The position numbers were made by a program, and so were the translations under genes. DNA of 57,775 bases from DASWJS01 sp036397035 (GTDB taxonomy: Bacteria; Actinomycetota; AC-67): assembly GCA_036397035.1 (NCBI GenBank), contig DASWJS010000026.1, positions 1 to 57,775 of the forward strand. Reading direction: 5' to 3'. Below the pieces are notes generated by a model. The model saw only the letters and a program-made list of their open reading frames with translations, did not search any database and was not told the origin of the DNA. Position 1 is the first letter of the stretch, and every line of letters starts with the position of its first letter. Positions 40,575 to 51,739 of this stretch are shown one piece after another.

Positions 40575-41181
40575 CACGGCCCCGCACGACGTCGAAGGCA
40601 GGGCTCCCGGCGAGCCCGCCGACCCGGCGAAGGCTTCCTCCCAGCGCACGACCCCTCCGCCACTCGGCACGTTCCCGGCGCGAGCGCGCGCTCGTCTCAC
40701 CGGCGCGGCCGGGCGGCCAAACCTCCCGGCGCTGCTGACGACCTACTGGCGAGCGTTCGCCGCGATCGGCGTCGCCGTGGCCGGCATCGTCTCGATCGCG
40801 CTCGGCTGGTACGGCGCTGCGCACACGAACATCATCACCGAGCAGATCCCGTACCTGATCTCCGGCGGACTGCTCGGGCTGGGGCTGCTCGTCGTCGCCG
40901 CGGTCCTCGCCGGGCAGGCGGGACAGGAGCACGAGGCCCGCGCGCTGCGCAAGGAGATCGCCGCAGCGCTCGGCGGCCGCGCCCATGCGCCTTCGGCGGA
41001 CGCGGCGGGCAACGGCGCCGTCGCCACGTCCGACGTCGTGCTCGTGTTGTCCAGCGGCCGAAGCTTCCACGAGGCCGGCTGCCCGATCGTGGAGGGCAAG
41101 GACGGCGTGCGCGAGACGGCTCGGTCGAAGGCGCTGCGCGACGGGCTCGCCGTCTGCAAGCTCTGCGGACCCGACGAGTAA
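40561..41181 (+). CDS. two-TM protein with Ada-like zinc motif
   Basis: 206 residues. A Pro-rich cytoplasmic N-terminus (1-60), two membrane helices (~65-85 and ~95-118), then a coil and a C-terminal module SFHEAGCPIVEGKDGVRETA...AVCKLCGPDE (in parts: HEAGC, VCKLC). The H-x3-C...C-x2-C layout resembles the Ada-type metal-binding fold found at membrane-protein ends. ATG 40561 overlaps the preceding stop by 14 bp. Part of the importer operon; function unknown. Confidence 0.8.
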   Translation: MEPASTAPHDVEGRAPGEPADPAKASSQRTTPPPLGTFPARARARLTGAAGRPNLPALLTTYWRAFAAIGVAVAGIVSIALGWYGAAHTNIITEQIPYLISGGLLGLGLLVVAAVLAGQAGQEHEARALRKEIAAALGGRAHAPSADAAGNGAVATSDVVLVLSSGRSFHEAGCPIVEGKDGVRETARSKALRDGLAVCKLCGPDE

Positions 41182-41194
41182 CCTCCGAGTCCGC

Positions 41195-43107
41195 ATGGAA
41201 GTCTTCATCAGGACGATCCTGCTCGGCATCGTCACCGGCAGCGTCTACGCGCTCGCCTCGACCGGACTCGTGCTGACCTACAAGACGTCCGGGATCTTGA
41301 ACCTCGGCTACGGGGCGCTCGCCCTGTTCACCACGTTCATCCACTGGCAGCTCACGACCTGGGGCGTGCCGGTGTGGGTCGCCGCGGCGATCGTGCTGCT
41401 GGTCGTCGCGCCGCTCGTCGGGCTGACGCTCGACCGCCAGCTCTTCCGGCGGTTGGAGGGCCAGCCGCAGATCATCGGCGTCATCGCCACCGTCGGCCTG
41501 TTCGTGCTCCTGCAGGGAATCGTGATCCTCGTCTGGGGCGGCGACACGAGGTCCGTGCCGTCCCTGTTCCCGAGCGGCACGATCGGCCTGCCCGGCGGGG
41601 CGAACATCGGCACCGGCGACCTCGGCATCCTGGTCGCGGCGACGCTGGCCGCCGGGGGGCTCGGCGCGATGCTGCGCTTCACCAAGCTCGGCATCTCGTT
41701 CCGGGCGGTCGTGAACAACCGTCCGATCGCCGGGTTGATGGGGGTGAACACCGGCGCGGTTTCCTCGCTCGCCTGGGCCCTCAGCACCGCGTTCGCGGCG
41801 CTCATGGGCATCCTGCTGACGCCCGGGCTGCTGCTCGATCCCAACATCCTGCCGCCGTTCATCATCGCGTTCGTCCTCGGCGCGTCGGTGATCGGCTACC
41901 TGCGGAGCCTGCCGCTCGCCTACCTCGGCGGGCTCGGCCTCGGGATCGCGCAGGCGCTCGTGATCCAGTACTCCTCGACGCAGGGAATTCCAGGGCGGCT
42001 GAAGGACGCGCTGCCGTTCTTGATGATCGCCGGGGCGGTCCTCGTCGCGCCGCGCGCGCTGCGCAGCTCCCTCGGGGCGAGCTTCGTCGTCAAGACGCGC
42101 GAGATCGGCACCCTGATCGCGGGCCGCGCGCGGACCGCGTGGATGGGCGCCGCGTTCCTCGCGCTGGCGCTGACGCCGCTGGTGACCGCGGGATCGATCT
42201 CCTGGAAGCTCGCGCTGATCAACGGCATGACGCAGGCGATCGTGTTCCTGTCGCTGGTGGTGCTGACCGGCTACTCGGGGCAGATCTCGCTCGGACACAC
42301 CGCGTTCATGGGCATCGCCACCTTCGCGATGGCGCACCTCGTCGCCGACTTCGGCTGGCCGAGCTGGGTCGCGTTCCCGCTGGGGGCGCTCGCCGCCGTG
42401 CCGGCGGGAGCGCTGATCGGCTTCGTCGCCGTGCGCCTGCAGGGCCTGTTCCTGGCCCTGATGACGCTCGCGTTCGCGTTCATGGCCGACGGGTTGTTCT
42501 TCGCCGACCGCCGCGTCTCCGGCGGCGAGGGCGGGATCCCCGTCCCGCGGCCCGAAGGCTTTGCGAGCGAAACCGGGCTGTTCTTCGTCACGCTGGCGGT
42601 CCTGACCGGCTTCACGCTGCTCGCGCTGAACCTGCGATCGGGCCGGACCGGCCGGGTGCTCGCGGGGATGCGCGACAGCGAGACCGCGTGCCGCGCGGTC
42701 GGCATCTCCGTGACGCGCTACAAGGTGATGATCTTCGGGCTGTCGGCGTTCATGGCCGGAACCGGCGCGATCCTGAACGCGATGATCCTGCAGAACGCAA
42801 ACGTCCGCACCTTCATCCCCTTCTATTCGCTGATCTTCATGACGCTCGCGGTGCTCGGCGGCATCTTCCATCCCGGCGGCGCGATCGCATCGGGGCTGCT
42901 CTTCGGCTTGTTCGCCAAGTTCACCGAGACCGCGCCGATCCTCGGGCGCATCCAGCTCATCCTGTTCGGTCTCGGCGCGACGCTGGCGCTCGCGCAGAAC
43001 CCCGAAGGGATGTTCGGCCAGATGCGCCTGGGCGTGCAGCGCGCGGTGCTGCTGTGGCGTCATCGCGGCGCGCGGGGCGAGCCACAGCCGGTCGGCGGGG
43101 GACAGCG

Positions 43108-43111
<4 letters not shown>
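41195..43111 (+). CDS. fused LivH-LivM branched-chain-type permease
   Basis: 638 residues, about 18 membrane segments. The first half is LivH-like (SVYALASTGLVLTYKTSGILN, then GLMGVNTGAVSSLAW), the second LivM-like (LTGYSGQISLGHTAFMGI, RAVGISVTRYKVMIFGLSAF). Both halves carry the EAA-like loop contact for ATPases (RPIAGLMGV; RAVGIS). Normally two genes. A short loop near residues 300-320 joins them. It works with LivG, LivF and the lipoprotein at 37443. Confidence 0.93.
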
Positions 43112-44624
<1,513 letters not shown>

Positions 44625-44628
44625 CCGC

Positions 44629-45435
44629 TCAGCGGATGCGCGGCTTCGGCCGTTCCTTCGACGCGAACGCGCGCTGGCCTTCGGCGAGCGACTCCTTGTT
44701 CGTCCCGAGCTTCACCCACGCGTAGGCCTGATCGAGCGCTTGGCCGCGGCCGGTCTCGCGCGAGGCCCAGATCGCGCGCAGGGTTCCCTGGATCGCCAGC
44801 GGCGGCTGCGCGGCGATCGTCTCGGCCACCCAGCGCGCGGACTCCGCAAGGTCGGCGCGCGCGACGACTTCGGAGACGAGCCCGATCTGCAGCGCGCGCG
44901 CCGCCCCCATCCGCTCGTGCGAGCCGAGCAACTGCATCCGCAGGACCTCGCCGAGCGGCATGCGCTGGGCCATGTGGATCGACTCGAACGAGGAGGTCAT
45001 GCCGTAGGTGACGTGCGGGTCGAAGAACGTCGCCTCCTCGCAGGCGACGAGGACGTCGCTCTCCCCCAGCAGGTAGAACGCCCCGCCGCACGCCATCCCG
45101 TTGACGGCCGCGACGACCGGCTTCCAGAGGTCGTTGGACTTCGGGCCGATGTTCTCGCCGGGGTCGTCGAACATGAACGGGGTCGCGCCGGGCGAGCCCG
45201 AGACGCGCCGGCCGGGCTCGAACTGCTCGGTCCGATCGATGCCGGTGCAGAACGCCTTGTCGCCGGCGCCCGTCAGCACGATCGCGTTCACGTCGTCGTT
45301 CGAGCGCAGACCCCGCCAGACCTCGCGCAGCTCGCGCTGCATCGTCGAGTCGAACGCGTTGTGCACCTCGGGCCGGTTCAGCGTCACCCACGCGACCGCG
45401 TTCGCCTCTTCGTAGCCGAGCGTCTCGTAGCTCAT
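44629..45435 (-). CDS. enoyl-CoA hydratase/isomerase family protein
   Basis: 268 residues, crotonase fold. Oxyanion-hole segments DKAFCTGIDRTEQ and NGMACGGAFYLLGESD are visible. The region of the hydratase glutamates reads EEATFFDPHVTYGMTSSFE, so at least one is replaced and the reaction may not be simple hydration. Start ATG 45435. Downstream of the PaaK-like gene and likely co-transcribed with it. Confidence 0.9.
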   Translation of the reverse strand: MSYETLGYEEANAVAWVTLNRPEVHNAFDSTMQRELREVWRGLRSNDDVNAIVLTGAGDKAFCTGIDRTEQFEPGRRVSGSPGATPFMFDDPGENIGPKSNDLWKPVVAAVNGMACGGAFYLLGESDVLVACEEATFFDPHVTYGMTSSFESIHMAQRMPLGEVLRMQLLGSHERMGAARALQIGLVSEVVARADLAESARWVAETIAAQPPLAIQGTLRAIWASRETGRGQALDQAYAWVKLGTNKESLAEGQRAFASKERPKPRIR

Positions 45436-45447
45436 CGCGCGCCGAGC

Positions 45448-46683
45448 CTACTCGTCCACCACGCGCAGGGGTTTGTAGAACGGGCGCGGCAGCGCGCCGG
45501 CTTCGAGCAGCTCCAGCTCGACGGGGACGCCGAGGCCGTCGGCCAGCACGCCTCGCACGTGCGCGCCGAGGCTCGGCCCCGGCGCGGCCGCCTCCAGCCG
45601 CAGGCGCAGGGCGCTCGTGTCGGCGGTTCGTACGATCTGGAACTCCAGCATCGGGCGCGCGACCTCCGGGATCGGCGCGAGCAGCAACTGCACGTCCATC
45701 GGGAGGACGTGCCGGGCGCCGGCGGTGACGAGGTCTTTGATCCGCCCGTCCCAGAACACGCGTGCGTGCGTCTCGCCGCACGGGCACGGGTCCCGGTCGA
45801 CCCGAACGAGGTCCTCGAGGTCGTAGCGCAGGAATGCGTTGTCCTTCGTCAGCGTGGTGACCACGAGCGAGCCGCGCGTCCCGTCGGCCACGGGCTCGCC
45901 CGACGCGGGGTCGACGGCCTCGACGATCGCAAGGTCTTCGCACGCGTGCGCGCCGCGGTGGTGCTCGCACGACGAGCCGAGGAACGCGAAGCATTCGACA
46001 CCGGCGCTGACGGTACGGTGCGGGGGGAGGTCGCCGGGCTCGGGCATTCCGAGGTCCGCGGCGGGGTCGAGGCCCATCTCCGTCGCGGTCTCCCAGAACG
46101 TGTGCAGCGCCGGCCCGAACATCTCGTAGCGCGTGGGCTTGATCTCTTGCCAGAGCCTGATCGCGCGCTCGGCGTCGGCCTTCGTCGCGGGCGGTCCGAC
46201 TGCGACGTTCAGCGCGCCGAACGCCTCCAGCGCTCCGCCGAGCAACGCCGCTCCCCCGTTCAGCCCGCCGGGGTGCGCATGCGTGATCACCTCGCCCGGC
46301 CGGTAGCCCTGGCGGGCGAACATCCGGCCGGCGGCCTCGTACTCGACCGCCAGGTCCTGCGCCGTGAACAGGCCGATCGTCGGCCTGCCGGTGGTGCCGG
46401 TCGACGTCGACAGGCGCACGCACCGCTCGATGGGGGCGCCGCGGTACGTACCGAGCGGCGGGTGCGCCGCCTCGTCGGCGCGCAGGTCGTCCTTCGTCGT
46501 GCGGGGAACGCGCGGCAGGTCGTCCAAGCCCTTGACGTCGTCGGCTCCGAGCCCGGCGGATTGCATGCGCGCGCGCCAGAACGGCAGCGGCTCGTCGAAG
46601 ACGCGAGCCACGAGGCCGCGCAACCGCTCCTCCTGAAGGGCGCGAAGCGCCGAGCGCGCGGAGGTCTGGATCGCGCTGAGCAT
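45448..46683 (-). CDS. PaaK-like aryl/acyl-CoA ligase
   Basis: 411 residues from ATG 46683. The phosphate loop is intact (STGTTGRPTIG), with downstream ARDV-like CPCGETHARVFWDGRIKDLV and RYDLEDLVRVDRDPC. It should activate an aromatic or other carboxylate to its CoA thioester using ATP. Compared with the protein at 34633 it looks catalytically complete. 12 bases before the enoyl-CoA hydratase. Confidence 0.9.
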   Translation of the reverse strand: MLSAIQTSARSALRALQEERLRGLVARVFDEPLPFWRARMQSAGLGADDVKGLDDLPRVPRTTKDDLRADEAAHPPLGTYRGAPIERCVRLSTSTGTTGRPTIGLFTAQDLAVEYEAAGRMFARQGYRPGEVITHAHPGGLNGGAALLGGALEAFGALNVAVGPPATKADAERAIRLWQEIKPTRYEMFGPALHTFWETATEMGLDPAADLGMPEPGDLPPHRTVSAGVECFAFLGSSCEHHRGAHACEDLAIVEAVDPASGEPVADGTRGSLVVTTLTKDNAFLRYDLEDLVRVDRDPCPCGETHARVFWDGRIKDLVTAGARHVLPMDVQLLLAPIPEVARPMLEFQIVRTADTSALRLRLEAAAPGPSLGAHVRGVLADGLGVPVELELLEAGALPRPFYKPLRVVDE

Positions 46684-46754
46684 GCGCTGCAGGGTAGCCC
46701 AAGCGCCCAGGTAGACTGGCCTTCGCACCGCCACCCAATATCGAGAGGAGCCCG

Positions 46755-48194
46755 ATGAGCACGCCCGACTTCAAGGTCGCCGACCTTTCGCTCGCGCCGC
46801 TCGGCCGCAAGGAGATCGAGCTGGCCGAGCACGAGATGCCGGGCCTGATGGCGATGCGCGCCGAATACGGCGCGTCCAAGCCGCTCGCGGGCGCTCGCAT
46901 CACGGGCTCGCTCCACATGACCGTGCAGACCGCGGTGCTCATCGAGACGCTGGTCGCGCTCGGCGCCGAGGTGCGCTGGGCAAGCTGCAACATCTTCTCC
47001 ACCCAGGACGCGGCGGCCGCGGCGGTGGCGGTGGGACCGCACGGCACCGCGCAGAACCCCGCGGGCGTGCCCGTGTACGCCTGGAAGGGCGAGACGCTGG
47101 AGGAGTACTGGTGGTGCACCGAACAGGTGCTCGCCTGGCCCGACGGCGGCGGTCCCACGATGATCCTCGACGACGGGGGCGACGCGACGCTGCTCGTCCA
47201 CAAGGGCGTCGAGTTCGAGAAGGCGGGCGCCGTGCCGGACCCGGCGACCGCCGGCTCGGCGGAGTTCGCGGTCGTGCTGCGCCTGCTTCAGGCATCGCTG
47301 GACCGCGACGGAAACCGCTGGACGACGATCGCCAACGGGATCAAAGGCGTCTCGGAAGAGACGACGACCGGCGTGCACCGGCTCGCCCAGATGATGGAGG
47401 CGGGCGAGCTGCTCTTCACGGCGATCAACGTCAACGACTCGGTGACGAAGTCCAAGTTCGACAACAAGTACGGCGTTCGCCATTCGCTCATCGACGGGAT
47501 CAACCGCGGGACCGACGTGCTGATCGGCGGCAAGACCGCCGTCGTGTGCGGGTACGGCGACGTGGGCAAGGGCTGCGCGGAGTCGCTGCGCGGCCAGGGC
47601 GCGCACGTCTTCGTCACCGAGGTCGACCCGATCTGCGCGCTGCAGGCGGCGATGGACGGCTTCCCGGTGCGCACGCTCGGGGACGTCGTCGAGACCGCCG
47701 ACATCTTCATCACCGCCACCGGCAACAAGGACATCATCACCGCCGAGCACATGGCGCGGATGAAGCACCAGGCGATCGTCGGGAACATCGGCCACTTCGA
47801 CAACGAGATCGACATGGCGGGCCTCGCAGCGCGGGCCGACGTGACACGCGACACGATCAAGCCCCAGGTCGACCGATTCACCTTCGCCGACGGCCACGCC
47901 GTGCTCGTGCTCAGCGAGGGGCGGCTGCTCAACCTCGGCAACGCGACCGGCCACCCGAGCTTCGTGATGAGCACCTCGTTCACCAACCAAGTCATCGCGC
48001 AGATCGAGCTGTGGACGAACCTCGACGCGTACCCGCTGGGCGTCCACCGGCTGCCGAAGCACCTCGACGAGCGGGTCGCGCGGCTCCACCTCGATGCGCT
48101 CGGCGTGCGCCTGACCGAGCTGACCCCCGAACAAGCCGCCTACATCGGCGTCCCCGTAAACGGACCCTTCAAGCCCGATCACTACCGCTACTGA
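46755..48194 (+). CDS. ahcY: S-adenosylhomocysteinase
   Basis: 479 residues, full-length bacterial type with the internal insertion. Substrate motifs SLHMTVQTAVLIETL and NIFSTQDAAAAA, catalytic Lys region NVNDSVTKSKFDN, NAD-binding CGYGDVGKGCAESLRG and the C-terminal FKPDHYRY are all present. It splits S-adenosylhomocysteine to adenosine and homocysteine in the methyl cycle. AGAGGAG lies 5-10 bases before ATG 46755. No SAH riboswitch was recognised in the short 71-base leader. Confidence 0.97.
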   Translation: MSTPDFKVADLSLAPLGRKEIELAEHEMPGLMAMRAEYGASKPLAGARITGSLHMTVQTAVLIETLVALGAEVRWASCNIFSTQDAAAAAVAVGPHGTAQNPAGVPVYAWKGETLEEYWWCTEQVLAWPDGGGPTMILDDGGDATLLVHKGVEFEKAGAVPDPATAGSAEFAVVLRLLQASLDRDGNRWTTIANGIKGVSEETTTGVHRLAQMMEAGELLFTAINVNDSVTKSKFDNKYGVRHSLIDGINRGTDVLIGGKTAVVCGYGDVGKGCAESLRGQGAHVFVTEVDPICALQAAMDGFPVRTLGDVVETADIFITATGNKDIITAEHMARMKHQAIVGNIGHFDNEIDMAGLAARADVTRDTIKPQVDRFTFADGHAVLVLSEGRLLNLGNATGHPSFVMSTSFTNQVIAQIELWTNLDAYPLGVHRLPKHLDERVARLHLDALGVRLTELTPEQAAYIGVPVNGPFKPDHYRY

Positions 48195-48262
48195 GCAGCG
48201 CCGAGGCGCGAGCGCGCGGTACGCAACCCCGAACGCCGGACCGGCTTCGAACGCCCGCGAAC

Positions 48263-48290
48263 GAAACGGAGCCCCGAAGGGCCCCGTTTC
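48263..48290 (+). terminator. terminator after ahcY
   Basis: Stem GAAACGG-A-GCCC with GGGC-C-CCGTTTC (one internal A-C mismatch), loop CGAA, ending GTTTC. It lies 68 bases after the ahcY stop and before the convergent gene at 48306. Confidence 0.75.
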
Positions 48291-48305
48291 AACGGTGCGA
48301 CCGGC

Positions 48306-48668
48306 TTACATCACGCCGAGGCCCTGGAGCACCTCCGCGTAGTCGGCCATGCGTTCCTGGACCGCCTTGTCGGTCCCGCCGGCGTAGTACTTCACGCTGA
48401 AGTCCTGCACGATCTGAGCGCCCTCGACGATCAGCTTGCGCTGCTCGGGCTCCTCCATCAGCGCGTGCAGTTCCGCCAGATCGCCCTCGATCAGCATGAA
48501 GCCGCCGGTCCGGCCGGTCGTGGCGAAGTACTCCTTGTGAGCGTGGATACGGCCCGTCTTCGCGAGGTCCTCGAACCGTTGCACGGCCTTGCCGAAGGTC
48601 TCGAGTCCCCGCGCCTCGCGGCCCGGTATGCCGGCCCGCCAGCCGATCACGCACGCTCCGGTCGTCAT
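48306..48668 (-). CDS. small conserved hypothetical protein
   Basis: 120 residues from ATG 48668, preceded by AAGGGGG. Helix-rich, with a mid segment TGGFMLIEGDLAELHALM and HKEYFATTGR. It is reminiscent of small ferredoxin-like alpha/beta barrel proteins used as dimeric enzymes, but no family is certain. No membrane part. It faces ahcY across a terminator. Confidence 0.65.
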   Translation of the reverse strand: MTTGACVIGWRAGIPGREARGLETFGKAVQRFEDLAKTGRIHAHKEYFATTGRTGGFMLIEGDLAELHALMEEPEQRKLIVEGAQIVQDFSVKYYAGGTDKAVQERMADYAEVLQGLGVM

Positions 48669-48775
48669 CGCCAACCCCCTTCCGCTGCGCCTTCCGAACC
48701 CGTCGATCGTACGGCGGCGCCTCCGGGCGCGAAATGGTTCGCAGTGACGACGCTGCGATGGTCAGCCCGAGCGGG

Positions 48776-49213
48776 TCAGGCTTTACTAGGCAGTGCGGCG
48801 GTGCAGCTTCCCTGGATCAGGACCGTGCCCTTGTCGTCGGCGACCTCCAGGTCGGCCTCGATCCTGTTCTCGTCGCCTTCCTTGAACTTCCGCGTGATCG
48901 TGGCCTTCAGCACGAGGTTCGCGCCGGGGTAGAGCTGGCCCTTGAACTTCACGCCGAACTTTCGCAGGTTGCCCTGCCCGACCCAGTCGGTGACGTAGTG
49001 ACCGAGCACGCCGGCGGTGAACATGCCGTGGCCGAAGACGCTCGGGTAGCCGACCTTCGTCGCAACCGTGTCGTCGTGGTGCATCGGGTTGAAGTCGCCG
49101 CTCGCGCCCGCGTAGCGGACGAAGTGCGTGCGCGTGATGTTCTCGACCTGCGGCCAGTCGGCGACGACGTCGCCCTCCTGCAGGTCCTCGAAGTACGTCT
49201 GAAGTCGCTCCAT
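48776..49213 (-). CDS. MaoC-like (R)-hydratase subunit
   Basis: 145 residues, hotdog fold. The hydratase-2 motif is complete: YAGASGDFNPMHHDD (catalytic Asp and His), then FGHGMFTAGVLGHYV. It forms a heterodimer with the next-upstream MaoC-N-like gene, as HadB with HadA. Hydrates enoyl-CoA to (3R)-hydroxyacyl-CoA (or dehydrates the ACP form). 11 bases after its partner. Confidence 0.92.
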   Translation of the reverse strand: MERLQTYFEDLQEGDVVADWPQVENITRTHFVRYAGASGDFNPMHHDDTVATKVGYPSVFGHGMFTAGVLGHYVTDWVGQGNLRKFGVKFKGQLYPGANLVLKATITRKFKEGDENRIEADLEVADDKGTVLIQGSCTAALPSKA

Positions 49214-49224
49214 GATCGCTCCCG

Positions 49225-49668
49225 TCAGCTCGCGGCCTTGGCCGTCTCGACCAGCGTCATGCGGCTGACGAGGACGTCCTCGCCGCGCTGGTTCGTGAAC
49301 GTGGTCTCGGACTCGACGAAGGTCATCGTGCCGCCGCGCTTGCCTTCCTTCTCCCAGATGTTGGAGATCTTCGAGCGCGTGGTCAGGACGTCCCCGTCGC
49401 GCACCTCGCCGAGGTACTCGAACTCCTGTCCCGCATGCAGCACGCGCAGCAAGTTCAGTCCCAGCTTGGCGAGCGCCTGACCCTGCGAGCCCTGCGGCGC
49501 GGGCCAGTGGCCGATCGCCATCGTGAAGGTCGGCGTCGCCGGTGCGCCCGGCTCGAAGTAGACCGGGTCCTCGTCCAGCGTCGCGCGCGCGAACTCCATG
49601 ATCTTGCCGCGCTCGACCACCATCTGGGTCCCGCCCATCTCGGTCCCGATCAATGACTTGTCGATCAT
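49225..49668 (-). CDS. MaoC N-terminal-like dehydratase partner
   Basis: 147 residues, hotdog fold without the catalytic Asp-His motif (reads ARATLDEDPVYFE), the HadA/HadC type that binds the acyl chain for its catalytic partner. HAGQEFEYLGEVRDGDVL is typical. AGGAGG lies 6 bases before ATG 49668. First gene of the two-gene operon with 48776. Confidence 0.9.
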   Translation of the reverse strand: MIDKSLIGTEMGGTQMVVERGKIMEFARATLDEDPVYFEPGAPATPTFTMAIGHWPAPQGSQGQALAKLGLNLLRVLHAGQEFEYLGEVRDGDVLTTRSKISNIWEKEGKRGGTMTFVESETTFTNQRGEDVLVSRMTLVETAKAAS

Positions 49669-49786
49669 CGGATCCCTCCTCACGTCAAGAAGCGCAGGAT
49701 ACGACCGGGGCGGAAGCATCCCCAAACACGCGATGGAACCGAGCCGCCGCCTCGCGCGTCGGAGTCGGGACTGGGAGGTGGGATCC

Positions 49787-50854
49787 ATGACACGACGCGT
49801 GTTCGCGGTGTCCGTCCTGACGGTGGCGATCGCGCTGGTCCCCGCAGCGGCGTTCGCATGCGGCGGGCTCGTCGCGCCCAACGGCGCGGTCAACCTGCTC
49901 CGGACGACGACGCTCGCCGGCTACCACGACGGCGTCGAGCACTACGTGACCTCGTTCACCTTCGGCGGCGTCAGCAGCGGCTCGTTCGGATCGCTCGTGC
50001 CGCTGCCGGGCGAGCCGACCGACGTGGTGCGGGGCGGCGACTGGACGCTCCAGCGCCTGATCAAAGAGGTGACGCCGCAGCCCAGGCGCCGGATCTCCCT
50101 CTTCGCCACCGCAGCGGGCGTCGCCGATTCGGCCGAGGTGATCCTGGAGACGAAGATCGACGCGCTCGACATCACCGTGCTGAAGGGCGGCGCGGACGAA
50201 GTAGGCGTCTGGGCCGGGCAGAACGGCTTCAAGCTCTCGCCCGACGCGCCCGAGGTGCTGGACTTCTATGCCTCGCGCAGTCCCTACTTCATGGCGGCGA
50301 AGTTCGACGCCGGACGAGCCGCGGAGCTTGGCCAGGGCGCCGGCGACGGCACGCCGGTGCACATCACGATCCCGACCGGCAACCCGTGGGTGCCGCTGCG
50401 CATCCTCGCGCTCGGCAAGGGCTCGGCGGCGCCGGTCCAGGCGGACCTGTTCCTGCTCACCGACGTCGAGCCCGCGACGCTCCCCGCGCCGAAGGGAACG
50501 AGCACGCTCGGGTTGCCGCAGGCGCCGGGACTGACGCTCGCGCGATCCGAGCAGGCCAGCGACTCGTTGATCGAGGACCTCCGCTCGGACAAGGGCATGG
50601 ATTGGATCCCTGAAACAGGGATGTGGCTGTCCTACGTCAAGATCGACGCGCGTGCGCGCGACGTCACCTACGACCTCGCGATCGACGCGAGCGGACGCGG
50701 CGAGCCGTCCTGGATCGCCGCCGGCCTGCGCGGGCTCCAGCCCGCCGACATCGGTCCGGTCAACGGCTTCATGCTCGGCTCGCTGCTGGGCGCCCTGCTG
50801 ATCGCCGTCGTCTTCAGCGCCCGCCGCATCCGCAGCCACCCCGCCGGGCTCTGA
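49787..50854 (+). CDS. DUF2330-family secreted membrane-tailed protein
   Basis: 355 residues. Signal peptide ends at FACGGLVAPNGAV, the usual DUF2330 start of the mature protein. The body is a large extracytoplasmic domain. A C-terminal helix (GSLLGALLIAVVFSARR) anchors it with a basic tail. GGGAGGTGGG precedes ATG 49787. Function unknown in the family. Confidence 0.88.
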   Translation: MTRRVFAVSVLTVAIALVPAAAFACGGLVAPNGAVNLLRTTTLAGYHDGVEHYVTSFTFGGVSSGSFGSLVPLPGEPTDVVRGGDWTLQRLIKEVTPQPRRRISLFATAAGVADSAEVILETKIDALDITVLKGGADEVGVWAGQNGFKLSPDAPEVLDFYASRSPYFMAAKFDAGRAAELGQGAGDGTPVHITIPTGNPWVPLRILALGKGSAAPVQADLFLLTDVEPATLPAPKGTSTLGLPQAPGLTLARSEQASDSLIEDLRSDKGMDWIPETGMWLSYVKIDARARDVTYDLAIDASGRGEPSWIAAGLRGLQPADIGPVNGFMLGSLLGALLIAVVFSARRIRSHPAGL

Positions 50855-50935
50855 CTCCGGTGGCGTCTCTGAGTTGAACGACGCGCCGCTCCCGCACGAG
50901 GATGGTCCGAGCACATCGGCAGACGGGAGCGGCGC

Positions 50936-51739
50936 GTGGCTATCGAGGTTCGCAAGGACGGCGGCATCACCACGATCACGATCAACCGGCCGGAGCGCCG
51001 CAACGCGCTCGACCTCGAGCACTTTCAAGCCCTTGCCGAAGCCTGGGTCGGTTTCCGCGACGACGACGACGCGCGCGTCGCGATCATCACCGGGACCGGG
51101 AAGGACTTCACGGTGGGCGCCGACCTGAAGTCCTTCGTGCCGGCGATCGCCGGCGAGACCGAGCGCATCGCGGCCGAGCGCGCCGAAGGCAAGGTCAACC
51201 CCGCCGAGGCCGGCCTGATCGCCGTGCTGCGCGAGTTCGAGCTGTGGAAGCCGGTCGTCGCCGCGGTCAACGGCACGTGCGTCGCCGGCGGGATGGAGAT
51301 GCTGCTCGGCACCGACATCCGCATCGCCTCGACGCAGGCGAGCTTCGGCATCTTCGAGCCCAAGCGCGGGCTGTTCCCCGGCGGCGGGACGACCGTGCGG
51401 CTCCCCCGTCAGATCCCCTTCCCGTGGGCGATGGAGGTGCTGCTCGTCGGCGACGCGGTCGACGCCCAGACCGCGCTGCGCATGGGAATCGTGAACGCCG
51501 TGGTCGAGCCGGACGCGCTGCTCGACACCGCGGCCGAGTGGGCCCGCAAGATCATGCGCAACGCGCCGCTCGCGATCGAGGCCACCAAGCGGTCGGTCAT
51601 GACCGGACTGGGCCTGCCGTTGAAGGAAGCCTTCGATCAGGAGCTGATGCACGCCGCGCAGGTCTTCATGACCGAGGACGCCAAGGAAGGCCCTCGCGCG
51701 TTCGCCGAGAAGCGCGACCCGGTGTGGCAGCGGCGATGA
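50936..51739 (+). CDS. enoyl-CoA hydratase
   Basis: 267 residues, crotonase fold. GTGKDFTVGADLKSF and NGTCVAGGMEMLLGTD form the oxyanion hole; SFGIFEPKRGLFPGGG carries the catalytic Glu. A C-terminal helix ending in KEAFDQELMHAAQVF is normal. GGGAG-n6-GTG gives the start at 50936. Overlaps the acyl-CoA synthetase (ATGA). Confidence 0.94.
   Translation: MAIEVRKDGGITTITINRPERRNALDLEHFQALAEAWVGFRDDDDARVAIITGTGKDFTVGADLKSFVPAIAGETERIAAERAEGKVNPAEAGLIAVLREFELWKPVVAAVNGTCVAGGMEMLLGTDIRIASTQASFGIFEPKRGLFPGGGTTVRLPRQIPFPWAMEVLLVGDAVDAQTALRMGIVNAVVEPDALLDTAAEWARKIMRNAPLAIEATKRSVMTGLGLPLKEAFDQELMHAAQVFMTEDAKEGPRAFAEKRDPVWQRR

Noticed and set aside
46684..46754. SAH riboswitch before ahcY
   Set aside because: The leader is only 71 bases and no conserved SAH-aptamer core is visible.
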